In this document: one piece after another, positions 7,476 through 15,921 of the stretch
Position numbering within the stretch: position 1 is the stretch's first letter
Layout: the number at the start of each line of letters is the position of its first letter
NCBI GenBank assembly: GCA_015492495.1
Contig: WGEY01000004.1
Location: 1 to 39,123, forward strand
From: Deltaproteobacteria bacterium
GTDB lineage: Bacteria > Desulfobacterota > GWC2-55-46 > DRQE01
Reading direction: 5' to 3'
Length of the DNA stretch: 39,123 nt
The notes under the pieces: model-generated
The model's input: only the letters and a program-made list of their open reading frames with translations
What the model was told of the DNA's origin: nothing
The model's database searches: none
Program-made: the position numbers and the translations under genes

Positions 7476-8873
7476 ATGAACGTTTTTTTGAGGAGTCCTA
7501 TTAAAAAGAAGCAATATGTATTGCTGGTCGTCGACGTTCTTATCATATTCTTCGTCTTCGTCTTTGCGTATGCCTTCAGAATAGTCGTCTATGAAGGAGA
7601 AAACATCAACGTCCTGTCGGCACGCTTTTCGTGGCTGGTTCTGCTGGCCGTACTCCTGCATCTTGTCAGCTTTTACATCTTCGAGCTCTACAGCATCGAC
7701 ATAAAGAGGTCCGGGGTAAACCTTTTTTCACTGATAACCATAGCCGTCCTGTTCGCAGTCGGACTCATTGCCATCGCTGGATACATCTTCCCGCAGGCAA
7801 GGCTGGGCAGGGTGATAGTAAGCATACATACCCCGGTCCTTATTACGATCCTGTTCCTGTGGCGAAGGTTTTTCTACGCGGTGGTTTTGAGGAAGTCCCC
7901 GAGGAATAATCTTCTTTTGATCGGCTCTGATTGTTCGCTTAAGGAAATCAGGAACCTTCTGGAGAGATACCGGATGGTCGACTACAACCTGAGTGCAGTG
8001 ATCTGTGACTACAAGGATAACCCCGGGCTCATAGATATCAACGGTGTCGAGCACGGGCCAAGCCTGGAGTCGTTTGTTAAAAAGAGCAGGATAAGGACGA
8101 TAGTCATGGCCGATGAGTTCAAGAAGTCATCCAGGTTGAAGAGGGAGCTTATAGACCTCAAGTTCGCCGGCATTGAGATCTACGACATGCCGACCTTCTA
8201 CAAGAAGTTGACCGCAAAAATCCCCGTACTTCATATCGGTGACGACTGGGTGCTCTTCTCCAACCAGGACAAGTCATTCAATCCGGCGGTGTACCTGAAG
8301 CTCAAGCGCATAATGGACGTCGTCTTCGCAGGCGCAGGGCTGGTTCTTTCGGTTCCGCTTTTTCTCATAATCGCCCTTGCCGTCAGGTTGACCTCGAGGG
8401 GGCCGGTGATCTTCAGACAGCAGCGGCTGGGGTTGAACGAGAGGCCGTTTACGTTGTTGAAGTTCAGGACCATGGTCGATGACGCGGAAAAGGAGACCGG
8501 CCCGAGGTGGTCGAGCGCTTATGACCCGAGGATTACGCGGGTCGGCAGGTTCCTTAGAAAGACACGGCTCGATGAGATCCCCCAACTCGTCAACATACTG
8601 AGGGGTGAGATGAGCTTTGTAGGACCGCGCCCTATAAGGAAGCACTTTGCAGAACAGCTTGAAGAGTGGCTTCCGTACTATCGACTCAGGTTCACGGTCA
8701 AACCAGGGATCACCGGCTGGGCGCAGGTAAGGGGTGATTACGCCGGCTCCGTCGAAGGGCAGTTGAAAAAGCTCGAATACGACCTTTTCTACATACAGAA
8801 CCGTTCAATGTTTCTGGATCTCTTCATCATACTCAAGACGGCCCAAACGGTCCTCTTCAGGCGGGGTCAGTGA
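7476..8873 (+). CDS. polyprenyl-phosphate sugar-1-phosphate transferase (WbaP/PNPT family)
   Basis: The 465-residue enzyme starts at ATG 7476 (MNVFLRSPIKKK), with GAGGG 10-14 bases upstream; ATG 7443 lacks an SD. It has four N-terminal TM helices, a central CoA-binding-like Rossmann domain (NLLLIGSDCSLKEIRNLL) and a fifth membrane segment (KRIMDVVFAGAGLVLSV). The C-terminal bacterial sugar transferase domain contains PVIFRQQRLG, FTLLKFRTM, TRLDEIPQLVNILRGEMS, FVGPRP and KPGITGWAQVRG. These are the catalytic signatures of enzymes that load the first sugar phosphate onto undecaprenyl phosphate. This is the initiating transferase of the locus. Its sugar cannot be decided, but glucose, galactose or a diacetamido sugar are family options. 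Confidence 0.93.
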   Translation: MNVFLRSPIKKKQYVLLVVDVLIIFFVFVFAYAFRIVVYEGENINVLSARFSWLVLLAVLLHLVSFYIFELYSIDIKRSGVNLFSLITIAVLFAVGLIAIAGYIFPQARLGRVIVSIHTPVLITILFLWRRFFYAVVLRKSPRNNLLLIGSDCSLKEIRNLLERYRMVDYNLSAVICDYKDNPGLIDINGVEHGPSLESFVKKSRIRTIVMADEFKKSSRLKRELIDLKFAGIEIYDMPTFYKKLTAKIPVLHIGDDWVLFSNQDKSFNPAVYLKLKRIMDVVFAGAGLVLSVPLFLIIALAVRLTSRGPVIFRQQRLGLNERPFTLLKFRTMVDDAEKETGPRWSSAYDPRITRVGRFLRKTRLDEIPQLVNILRGEMSFVGPRPIRKHFAEQLEEWLPYYRLRFTVKPGITGWAQVRGDYAGSVEGQLKKLEYDLFYIQNRSMFLDLFIILKTAQTVLFRRGQ

Positions 8874-9883
8874 TGTCGAACGCAGGGTTCGGGAAAAAGA
8901 GCTGGCTTGTAACTGGCGGGGCGGGTTTCCTCGGTACGAGTTTTATTCGGCACCTGCTCAAGATGCAGCCCGCCTCCGGTATAAGGGTGCTCGACAACCT
9001 TTCCGTCGGCACAAGGCAGGATCTTTCAGAGGTCTGTGAGTTCATGGAGGTCAAGCCGTCGGATATCAGCGGTCCTCCCGAGGGCGTTGAGCTGGTAGTC
9101 GGTGATGTGGTCGATCCGGATGCGTGCTTTGCGGCGTGCAAGGGGGTGGAGACAGTGCTTCACCTTGCCGCCAACACCGGGGTGGAACCGTCGGTCAGAG
9201 ATCCCGGAATGGATATGAGGAGCAACGTGGTGGGGACCTTCAATACGCTCGAAGCCGCACGCCTCAACGGTGTTGAGAGGTTCATCTTCGCATCCTCCGG
9301 AGCTCCGGTCGGAGAGGCGCCGCCCCCCATCCACGAAAATACGCCCCCGAGGCCCGTGTCGCCCTACGGTGCGGGCAAGCTGGCCGGCGAGGCGTATTGC
9401 TCGGCGTATTACAGGACCTTCGGACTGAAGACGGTCGCGCTTAGGTTCGGCAATGTCTACGGGACGAGATCCGGCCACAAAAGCAGCGTTGTCGCGAAGT
9501 TCATCAAAGCGGCGTTGTCCGGCGGACCGCTCGAGATCTACGGAGACGGCGAGCAGACGAGGGACTTCATATACATAGACGATCTGCTGAGTGCGATAAT
9601 GCTCTGTGCCGTAAAGGACGTCGGCGGAGAGGTGTTCCAGATCGCGACCTGCAGGGAGACCACTGTAAACGAAGTGGCCCGGATCATTACAAGGCTTGTA
9701 AGGGAAAAGACCGGAAACGAGGTTGGGATAATATACACTGGTCGGAGGCTCGGTGACGTCAGGCGTAACTTTTCCGACATATCCAAGGCGCGGCGCATGC
9801 TGGGTTTCGAGCCGGCCTGGACCATTGAGCACGGGATAGAAGAAACCTTGGGGTGGTTTTTAAATGAGGGATACTTTGTCTGA
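8873..9883 (+). CDS. NAD-dependent sugar epimerase/dehydratase (extended SDR)
   Basis: A 336-residue extended SDR that starts at ATG 8873, sharing a TGATG junction with the previous stop (GTG 8870 is an alternative). The NAD-binding motif GGAGFLG is near residues 16-22. The active-site Ser region reads SSGAPVGE, where family members usually have SSxxVYG, so the position before the Gly is altered. Y-G-A-G-K supplies the YxxxK pair, followed by RFGNVYG and GDGEQTRDFIYIDD, which are typical of UDP-glucose 4-epimerase-like enzymes. It probably interconverts or dehydrates a UDP-sugar for this locus. The next gene starts 20 bp before its stop. Confidence 0.8.
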   Translation: MSNAGFGKKSWLVTGGAGFLGTSFIRHLLKMQPASGIRVLDNLSVGTRQDLSEVCEFMEVKPSDISGPPEGVELVVGDVVDPDACFAACKGVETVLHLAANTGVEPSVRDPGMDMRSNVVGTFNTLEAARLNGVERFIFASSGAPVGEAPPPIHENTPPRPVSPYGAGKLAGEAYCSAYYRTFGLKTVALRFGNVYGTRSGHKSSVVAKFIKAALSGGPLEIYGDGEQTRDFIYIDDLLSAIMLCAVKDVGGEVFQIATCRETTVNEVARIITRLVREKTGNEVGIIYTGRRLGDVRRNFSDISKARRMLGFEPAWTIEHGIEETLGWFLNEGYFV

Positions 9884-11012
9884 CTTCTACGCAAACAGGA
9901 AGATACTCATAACCGGCGCGGCCGGGACCGTGGGCAGGGAGCTGGTCAGACAGCTTTACGCAATGGATCCGGCGGAGCTCAGGCTCATGGACAACAACGA
10001 GACAGAGATGTTCTTCCTCATGGAGGAGTACAGGAACAGGAACGTTTTTTGTTTCATAGGAGACACGCGTGACAGGCACAAGATAGAAAAGCTCTCCGAG
10101 GGCATAGACATAATCATCCACTGCGCCGCGTTCAAACACGTGATACTTTCGGAGTACAATCCGTTCGACCTGGTGCAGACCAACATAATAGGAGTGGAGA
10201 ATGTCTTGAGCGCCGCCACATCGTGCGGTGTCAAGTATGTGCTCTTTACAAGCAGCGACAAGGCCGTAAACCCCACGAGCGTAATGGGTACATCGAAGCT
10301 CATGGGCGAGAGGCTCGTGACCGCGGCAAACGCGACGAGAAGGGGCAACAGGACGATCTTCAGCAGCACGAGGTTCGGTAACGTCGTGGGGTCGAGGGGA
10401 TCGGTTGTACCGGTGTTCATGAAGCAGATCATGAGCGGCGGGCCGGTGACCATCACCGACAGGAGGATGACGAGGTTTTTCATGACCACCGCCGAGGCCG
10501 CACGGTTGGTATTGAACTCGGTGGTTCTGTCAAAGGGCGGAGAGGTCTTCGTTACCAAGATGGCCGTTGTGAGGATACCCGACCTTGCCGAGGTCATGAT
10601 AGAACACCTCGCTCCCAGGTACGGCTACAGGCCTTCCGACATAGAGGTTGTTGAGATAGGGGCCAAGCCTGGTGAAAAACTCTACGAGGAGCTTATGAGT
10701 GAAGAGGAGGTGGCGAGGTCGCTCGAGCTTGAGGACATGTTCGTCGTAACACCTGCATTCAAATGCATATATCAGTCGATCAGCTACGAGTACCCCGATA
10801 CGGTAGCCGACAGGGCATACAAGTCCTACGTCTCGGCCACGGAAAAACCCTTGAGCAAAGCCATGCTCAAGAAGTATCTCGTGGAGAACAACATACTTGA
10901 GGGGATAGAGGATGATTCTCACTGGGGCGTTGTGCAGGCCGGCCGTAAGGAGATCAAAGGGATGGATAAAAGGAGGCGGACAGTATTCATGGCAGGCAAG
11001 ACCGTACTGTAG
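9864..11012 (+). CDS. CapD/PseB/FlaA1-type nucleotide-sugar 4,6-dehydratase
   Basis: The 382-residue protein belongs to the Polysacc_synt_2 family (short form without membrane domain). GAAGTVGREL is the NAD loop. DNNETEMF follows, then IIHCAAFKHV and the diagnostic TSSDKAVNPTSVMGTSKLMG, in which the usual YxxxK Tyr is Met (M-G-T-S-K), as is normal for PseB/FlaA1-like dehydratases. STRFGNVVGSRGSVVPVF and GEKLYEELM are further family signatures. The reaction would be conversion of UDP-GlcNAc or a related nucleotide sugar to a 4-keto-6-deoxy product, the first step to pseudaminic acid, QuiNAc or FucNAc-type sugars. No PseC/PseH/PseG set follows directly, so the end product is open. Confidence 0.85.
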   Translation: MRDTLSDFYANRKILITGAAGTVGRELVRQLYAMDPAELRLMDNNETEMFFLMEEYRNRNVFCFIGDTRDRHKIEKLSEGIDIIIHCAAFKHVILSEYNPFDLVQTNIIGVENVLSAATSCGVKYVLFTSSDKAVNPTSVMGTSKLMGERLVTAANATRRGNRTIFSSTRFGNVVGSRGSVVPVFMKQIMSGGPVTITDRRMTRFFMTTAEAARLVLNSVVLSKGGEVFVTKMAVVRIPDLAEVMIEHLAPRYGYRPSDIEVVEIGAKPGEKLYEELMSEEEVARSLELEDMFVVTPAFKCIYQSISYEYPDTVADRAYKSYVSATEKPLSKAMLKKYLVENNILEGIEDDSHWGVVQAGRKEIKGMDKRRRTVFMAGKTVL

Positions 11013-11054
11013 CCATAGGCGTTCTACCGAACGGTCGGTGATAGGAGGTCTGGT

Positions 11055-12203
11055 ATGAGGGTACTTGTGTTGGGTGCGGATGGATATCTCGGCTGGGCGA
11101 CCTCCATGTACTTCTCCATAAGAGGATACGAGGTCATGGGGGTCGACAATTACTTTCGTCGCGGTGCCGCAGAAGAGCTCGATTGTACGGCCCTTGTGTC
11201 GAGCCCGGATCTCGACCGCAGGGCAGCGATATGGAAGGGTGCAAGCGGCAGGGACATCCATGTACGCATAGGGGATGTGACGGATTACCCCTTCATCAGG
11301 GGCGTGTTCGAGGAGTTCATGCCCGAGTCTGTGATCCACTACGCAGAGCAGCCGTCGGCCGTCTACTCCATGATGGACAGGGAGAAGGCGGCCCTGACCG
11401 TAAGGAACAACCTTTTGAGCACACTGAACATAATCTATGGCGTAAACGAGGTCGTACCGGATTGTCATATCGTAAAGCTCGGCACCATGGGGGAGTACGG
11501 GACCCCTGACATAGACATCGAGGAGGGTTGGATAGAAATAGAGCACAACGGCCGAAGGGACAGGTTTCTTTTTCCGCGGCAGGCGAGCTCCCTTTACCAT
11601 ACAACAAAGATACAGGATACCGACATGCTCTGGTTCTATGTGAGGACATGGGGGCTGAGGGTGACTGACCTGATGCAGGGACCGGTGTACGGGATACAAA
11701 CCGATGAGTCCGTGCTCGATCCGAGGCTTATGCCCAACTTCCACTACGACGAGATATTCGGCACCGTCCTCAACAGGTTCGTGGTACAGGGGGTCGCCGG
11801 CTATCCTCTCACTGTGTACGGCAACGGGAACCAGGTAAGGGGGTATCTCAACCTGAAGGATACCATGCAGTGCGTATACCTCTCTGTGACCAGGCCGGCG
11901 GAGAGGGGTGAGCTGAGGGTCTTCAACCAGATGACCGAGACATTTTCGGTAAACGAGCTTGCCGAGAGGGTCAGGGACGTGGGTGACAGGATGGGCTACA
12001 GGGTGGAGATACAGAAGATCGAAAACCCCAGGGTCGAGAAGGAAGACCATTACTACAATCCCAGGTATACGGGGCTTCTCGATCTCGGACTAAAGCCCCA
12101 CTATCTGACCGACGAGGTTTTAGAGGGCATGTTCGAGATGGTGGAGAAGTACAGGGACAGGATAAACATCGATGCCATATTCAGGGGCATAAGGTGGAGA
12201 TAG
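11055..12203 (+). CDS. sqdB: UDP-sulfoquinovose synthase homologue (SQD1/SqdB/Agl3 family)
   Basis: The 382-residue protein matches the SQD1 family over its whole length. It has GADGYLGWATS (8-18) as NAD loop, EQPSAVYSMMDR, KLGTMGEYGTPDIDIEEG (141-158) with the catalytic-type Thr144 and Glu147, and YHTTK (181-185) as the Tyr/Lys pair. LTVYGNGNQVRGYLNLKDTMQC and VFNQMTETFSVNELA follow. Known members make UDP-sulfoquinovose from UDP-glucose and sulfite, for the sulfolipid SQDG or, in Sulfolobus (Agl3), for a protein glycan. No SqdX/SQD2 transferase is visible here and all neighbours are surface-glycan genes, so a sulfonated sugar in the glycan is inferred. GGAGG lies 6 bases before the ATG. This is one of the most diagnostic genes of the window. 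Confidence 0.9.
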   Translation: MRVLVLGADGYLGWATSMYFSIRGYEVMGVDNYFRRGAAEELDCTALVSSPDLDRRAAIWKGASGRDIHVRIGDVTDYPFIRGVFEEFMPESVIHYAEQPSAVYSMMDREKAALTVRNNLLSTLNIIYGVNEVVPDCHIVKLGTMGEYGTPDIDIEEGWIEIEHNGRRDRFLFPRQASSLYHTTKIQDTDMLWFYVRTWGLRVTDLMQGPVYGIQTDESVLDPRLMPNFHYDEIFGTVLNRFVVQGVAGYPLTVYGNGNQVRGYLNLKDTMQCVYLSVTRPAERGELRVFNQMTETFSVNELAERVRDVGDRMGYRVEIQKIENPRVEKEDHYYNPRYTGLLDLGLKPHYLTDEVLEGMFEMVEKYRDRINIDAIFRGIRWR

Positions 12204-12222
12204 GTCTGGGAGAGGATCGCAG

Positions 12223-13257
12223 GTGGAAGGAGCTCAGCTCAGGGTGCTTGTCGTAGGCACGGGATCCGCCGGGTGCAGGCACATAGAAAACCTTTTGAGC
12301 CTTGGTGCCGCGGTGTCGGCCTTCAGATACCGTACCGAACTCGCCGGAGAGCTTTCTTCAAGGTATGGAATAAGGGTGTTTACGGACCTCCAAGAGGCCC
12401 TCGATTCCCCTCAGGATGCGGTCGTGGTGGCCAACAGAACGGACATGCATATACCCACTGCGCTTGATGCCGCGCAGAGAGGGAGCCATCTTTACATAGA
12501 AAAACCGCTTTCGAGCACCATGGACGGTGTTATGGAACTCAGAGAGATTGTAAAGGAAAAGGAACTGGTCGTGGAGGTGGGTTTCATGATGCGTTTTCAT
12601 CCGGCCATCAGAACGATCCACAGGCTCCTTACTGAAGGGGCCGTCGGAAGACCCTATCTTGCGAGGGTCTCCGTGGGACAGTACCTGCCCGACTGGCGTC
12701 CTCACACGGATTACCGGCTGAGTTACAGCGCAAAGGCCGACCAGGGGGGCGGCGTGCTGCTGGATCTTGCGCATGAACTAGACTACCTCTACTGGTACTT
12801 CGGTAAGGTCAAGGAAGTGACTGCATTTCTCGACAACGTCTCGGATCTCCGAATCGAGTCCGAAGATATTGCACAGCTCATGCTCCGTTTTGAATCCGGA
12901 CCGTTGGCCCAGGTCGAGATGGATTATCTGAGCCCGCTTTACAGGAGGAGCTGCGAGATAGTGGGCGATGAGGGCGTCATGGCCTGGGATCACAACTCGG
13001 GAGATGTCGTCCTCCAAAGACGCATCGATAACGGTCGCAAGGCGGTCTTTCCCGGACCGGCGGCATTCGAAAGAAACATGATGTTCATGGAGCACATGAA
13101 GCATTTTCTAAGGAGGATCGAGGAGGGTGGGGAGCCGTCTTCCGGGCTCGAGGACGCGATCGATGTTCAGAGAATAGCCCTGGCCGCGCGCCTCTCTTCT
13201 GCGAATGGAACGGTACAGCGGCCCTCGGATATGGATTCGGAGGTGCACCATGGATGA
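12223..13257 (+). CDS. Gfo/Idh/MocA-family oxidoreductase
   Basis: A 344-residue protein with GTG start (12223; AGAGG upstream). The N-terminal Rossmann fold has GTGSAG at 12-17. EKP at 93-95 gives the family catalytic Lys, and the second-domain signature GGGVLLDLAHELDYLYW contains the D-x2-H arrangement. These enzymes oxidise or reduce sugars or nucleotide sugars with NAD(P). The stop overlaps the next gene by 8 bp. Grouped with a CMP-sugar synthetase, an SDR and a NeuB-type synthase, it may act with the SDR in oxidation-reduction (epimerisation or keto-reduction) of a nonulosonic acid or its precursor. That role is inferred. Confidence 0.85.
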   Translation: MEGAQLRVLVVGTGSAGCRHIENLLSLGAAVSAFRYRTELAGELSSRYGIRVFTDLQEALDSPQDAVVVANRTDMHIPTALDAAQRGSHLYIEKPLSSTMDGVMELREIVKEKELVVEVGFMMRFHPAIRTIHRLLTEGAVGRPYLARVSVGQYLPDWRPHTDYRLSYSAKADQGGGVLLDLAHELDYLYWYFGKVKEVTAFLDNVSDLRIESEDIAQLMLRFESGPLAQVEMDYLSPLYRRSCEIVGDEGVMAWDHNSGDVVLQRRIDNGRKAVFPGPAAFERNMMFMEHMKHFLRRIEEGGEPSSGLEDAIDVQRIALAARLSSANGTVQRPSDMDSEVHHG

Positions 13258-13993
13258 TAGAGAGGGCATCGTACTGGGCCTTGTCCCTGCAAGGGGGGGA
13301 TCAAAGGGGGTAAAGAGGAAGAATGTAAGGTCACTTGTGGGCAGGCCGCTCATCGCATATGCCATCGAGGTCGGCTTGTCCTGCCCGTCGATAGACAGGT
13401 TGGTCGTCTCCACCGACGACGGCGAGATAGCCAGGATCGCAAGGGTCCTTGGAGCCGAGGTGCCCTTCATGAGGCCGGCCTCACTGGCACGTGATGATAC
13501 GCCCATGCTCCCCGTGCTGCGCCATGCGCTGGAGTGCATGGAGAGGATCCATGAAACAATTGTGAGTACCGTCGTGTTGCTTGACCCTACAAGCCCTTTC
13601 CGCACGGTGGATGATATAGACAGGGCGCTCGGGCTTTTTTACAAGGACGGGGGATGTCACGCGGTCGTTTCGGGGTGCATGGCTCGTCACAGCCCTGAGT
13701 TCAACATGGTCCGCCTCGAAGAAGGCCGTGCGAGGCTGTTGATGCCGACCGCAAGGCATATCGGCCGGCGACAGGACTGCCCACCGTCCTACGACTTGGA
13801 CACTACAGTATGGATATATTCGAGGGAGGCCTTGATGGAGATAGGGGAGAGGATCCCTCCGGACACCAGGCTTTATCAGGTGCCCGAGGAGCGATCGTTT
13901 CACATCGATACGGAGTTTGACTTCATGGTGGCAGAGCTCCTGCTCAACCATAACTTGACCGGAGAAGCGGATGTTTCGCACGGATGGGTATGA
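13250..13993 (+). CDS. neuA: CMP-nonulosonate synthetase, NeuA/PtmB type (1)
   Basis: The protein is 247 residues from ATG 13250, chosen because GGAGG lies seven bases upstream; an in-frame ATG at 13205 is inside the previous gene and has no SD. LVPARGGSKGVKRKN (11-25) is the nucleotide-binding signature of acylneuraminate cytidylyltransferases, followed by RLVVSTDDGEIA and LLDPTSPFR (about 110-118). The C-terminal FHIDTEFDFMVAE carries the metal-binding Asp. It activates a nonulosonic acid with CTP to the CMP-sugar. It is followed at once by an SDR, the same order as ptmB-ptmA in Campylobacter flagellin glycosylation. All active-site motifs look intact. Confidence 0.92.
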   Translation: MDDREGIVLGLVPARGGSKGVKRKNVRSLVGRPLIAYAIEVGLSCPSIDRLVVSTDDGEIARIARVLGAEVPFMRPASLARDDTPMLPVLRHALECMERIHETIVSTVVLLDPTSPFRTVDDIDRALGLFYKDGGCHAVVSGCMARHSPEFNMVRLEEGRARLLMPTARHIGRRQDCPPSYDLDTTVWIYSREALMEIGERIPPDTRLYQVPEERSFHIDTEFDFMVAELLLNHNLTGEADVSHGWV

Positions 13994-14834
13994 ACGGATA
14001 CCAGAGCTGCACGAGATAGACACCCTCTTCGATCTGAGGGAGAAGGTGGCCGTGATAACCGGAGGGGCCGGAAAGATGGCCGAGCAGTTCGCCTACACGC
14101 TCGCCGGTGCAGGTGCATCGGTGGCGCTGGCCGATTTGAACGGCAGAAGATGCGACATGCTCGCAGAGGAGATATCCTGTAGGACCGGTTCCAATGCAAA
14201 GGGGTTCAGGTGCGACGTGACCGATCAGAGGGACATAAGGTCGCTCTTCAAGGCGGTGGCCGAGGGGATGGGACCTCCGGACATACTCGTCTTCAACGTG
14301 ATGGCAAAGCCCCGCGGTTATTACAAGCCGCCTGAACGGTATACGCTCAAGGCCTGGAAGGAGGTCCTTGACGGCAATCTAACGGGTGCCTTCCTGTGCT
14401 CGCGCGAGGCAGCAAAGTACATGAAGGAGAACGGAGGAGGGGCCATAGTGTTGACCTCCTCGGTCTACGGGATCGTAGGGCCGGACCAGCGGATATACAG
14501 GGAGTGCTGTGCATCGAACAATATCTACGGAGGAGGCGAACCGCTCAACTGCCCCGCTCCGTATTCAGCCTCTAAGGCCGGTTTGAACGGTCTGGCAAGG
14601 CACCTGGCGACGTTATGGGGAATCTATAACATAAGGATCAATGTGCTCGTGCCCGGTGGTGTGTACGACGGCCAGGAGGAGGCGTTCCACAGAAGCTACG
14701 TGAACCGCACGCCCATAGGCAGGATGGCCGTCTGGTCGGACTTCAACGGCGCGATACTCTTTCTCGTGAGCGATGCATCCAGGTACATGACCGGGGCGAC
14801 ACTGGTAGTGGACGGCGGCTGGACGGCATGGTGA
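13971..14834 (+). CDS. SDR oxidoreductase (PtmA-like)
   Basis: A 287-residue classical SDR. After about 25 extra N-terminal residues comes VAVITGGAGKMAEQ (cofactor loop), LADLN, then LTSSVYGIVG with the catalytic Ser and YSASK for Tyr/Lys. It ends with the usual TGATLVVDGG. It overlaps the CMP-nonulosonate synthetase by 23 bp and has GGAGAAG before its ATG. The neighbour order resembles Campylobacter ptmB-ptmA, where PtmA is an SDR of the legionaminic acid locus. A redox role on a nonulosonic acid or hexosamine precursor is likely; the exact substrate is unknown. Confidence 0.85.
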   Translation: MFRTDGYERIPELHEIDTLFDLREKVAVITGGAGKMAEQFAYTLAGAGASVALADLNGRRCDMLAEEISCRTGSNAKGFRCDVTDQRDIRSLFKAVAEGMGPPDILVFNVMAKPRGYYKPPERYTLKAWKEVLDGNLTGAFLCSREAAKYMKENGGGAIVLTSSVYGIVGPDQRIYRECCASNNIYGGGEPLNCPAPYSASKAGLNGLARHLATLWGIYNIRINVLVPGGVYDGQEEAFHRSYVNRTPIGRMAVWSDFNGAILFLVSDASRYMTGATLVVDGGWTAW

Positions 14835-14880
14835 CAGAGCCGCACCGCCTCGTATCCGGCGTGTATCGGAGGTGTCTACG

Positions 14881-15921
14881 GTGAAGGTCAAGGAGATAGA
14901 TATAGCGGGCCGCAGGATAGGGAGGGGGCATCCGCCCTTTGTGATCGCTGAGGTGGGCATAAACCACGATGGGGACGTTTCGAGGGCCGAAGCGCTTGTG
15001 GATGTCGCCGTTGATGCGGGGGCGGACTGCATCAAGTTCCAGTGTCACATAACAGAGGCGGAGATGATACCCACGAACATGAGGCCCGGAGAGATATCGG
15101 ATGAGCGTCTGTGGGATATCATAAGACGTTGCGAGCTTACCGGGGACGAGGAGAGGAGGATAAAGAAACGTTGTGAGGAAAAAGGGATACTGTACCTGTC
15201 CACCCCCTTTTCCAGGGAAGCGGCGGACAGGCTCAATGACATAGGTGTGGCCGCATTCAAGGTAGGCTCGGGTGAGTGCAACAACATACCCCTCCTGGAG
15301 TATGTGGCCGGTATGGGCAAACCGATCATCCTTTCGACCGGCATGAACGACCTGGAGTCGATAAGGAGGTCTGTGGATGCCGTTGAAAGACACGGCTGTC
15401 CGCTCATGCTCATGCACTGCACCTCCATGTATCCCACACCGTACGAAAAGGTCAGGCTCGGCGCGTTGAGGGAGCTTGAGGATAACTTCAGGGTCCCGGT
15501 CGGCCTGAGCGATCACTCCCTGGGCATATACACATGCCTCGGCGCGGTGGCCCTGGGTGCTGCGGCCGTGGAGAAGCACTTCACTGTCTCACGTAAATGG
15601 TCCGGTCCCGACGTGCCCATCTCGATAGAGCCCGACGAGCTGAGGGAGCTTGTTAGGGGGGCGCGTGCGATATTCCTGGCATCGGGAGGGCATAAGACCG
15701 TATTGCCGGAGGAAAAACCAGTCATGGACTTCGCCTACGCCTCGGTCGTGACCATCGCGCCCGTAAGGGCCGGTGAGACCTTCACACTGGAGAATACATG
15801 GGTCAAGCGGCCTGGTACAGGCCCTATACTGGCGAAGGATCTGAACATGGTTCTCGGCAAAAAGGCGGCGCGCAACCTTAAGGAGGATTGTCAGATAAGC
15901 CACGATGATATCCGCGATTGA
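14881..15921 (+). CDS. neuB: nonulosonic acid synthase, NeuB/SpsE family (1)
   Basis: The enzyme has about 346 residues from GTG 14881, which has CGGAGG eight bases upstream; GTG 14872 overlaps the SD itself. It condenses a 6-carbon amino sugar with phosphoenolpyruvate to a nonulosonate. The TIM barrel shows FVIAEVGINHDGD, ADCIKFQ, STPFSREAADRL, FKVGSGECNN, LSTGMNDLE, GLSDHS and EKHFT. A C-terminal SAF domain is present (PVRAGETFTLENTWVKRPG). The usual RRS/RAS element at the start of the SAF domain reads YAS here, so the conserved Arg is replaced by Tyr. It belongs with the upstream CMP-synthetase and SDR. Substrate identity is open. Confidence 0.9.
   Translation: MKVKEIDIAGRRIGRGHPPFVIAEVGINHDGDVSRAEALVDVAVDAGADCIKFQCHITEAEMIPTNMRPGEISDERLWDIIRRCELTGDEERRIKKRCEEKGILYLSTPFSREAADRLNDIGVAAFKVGSGECNNIPLLEYVAGMGKPIILSTGMNDLESIRRSVDAVERHGCPLMLMHCTSMYPTPYEKVRLGALRELEDNFRVPVGLSDHSLGIYTCLGAVALGAAAVEKHFTVSRKWSGPDVPISIEPDELRELVRGARAIFLASGGHKTVLPEEKPVMDFAYASVVTIAPVRAGETFTLENTWVKRPGTGPILAKDLNMVLGKKAARNLKEDCQISHDDIRD

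Noticed and set aside
9864-11012. calling the dehydratase PseB with a complete pseudaminic acid pathway
   Set aside because: The protein fits the family, but no PseG or PseH follows and the nearby synthases cannot be shown to be PseI; only the family-level call is kept.
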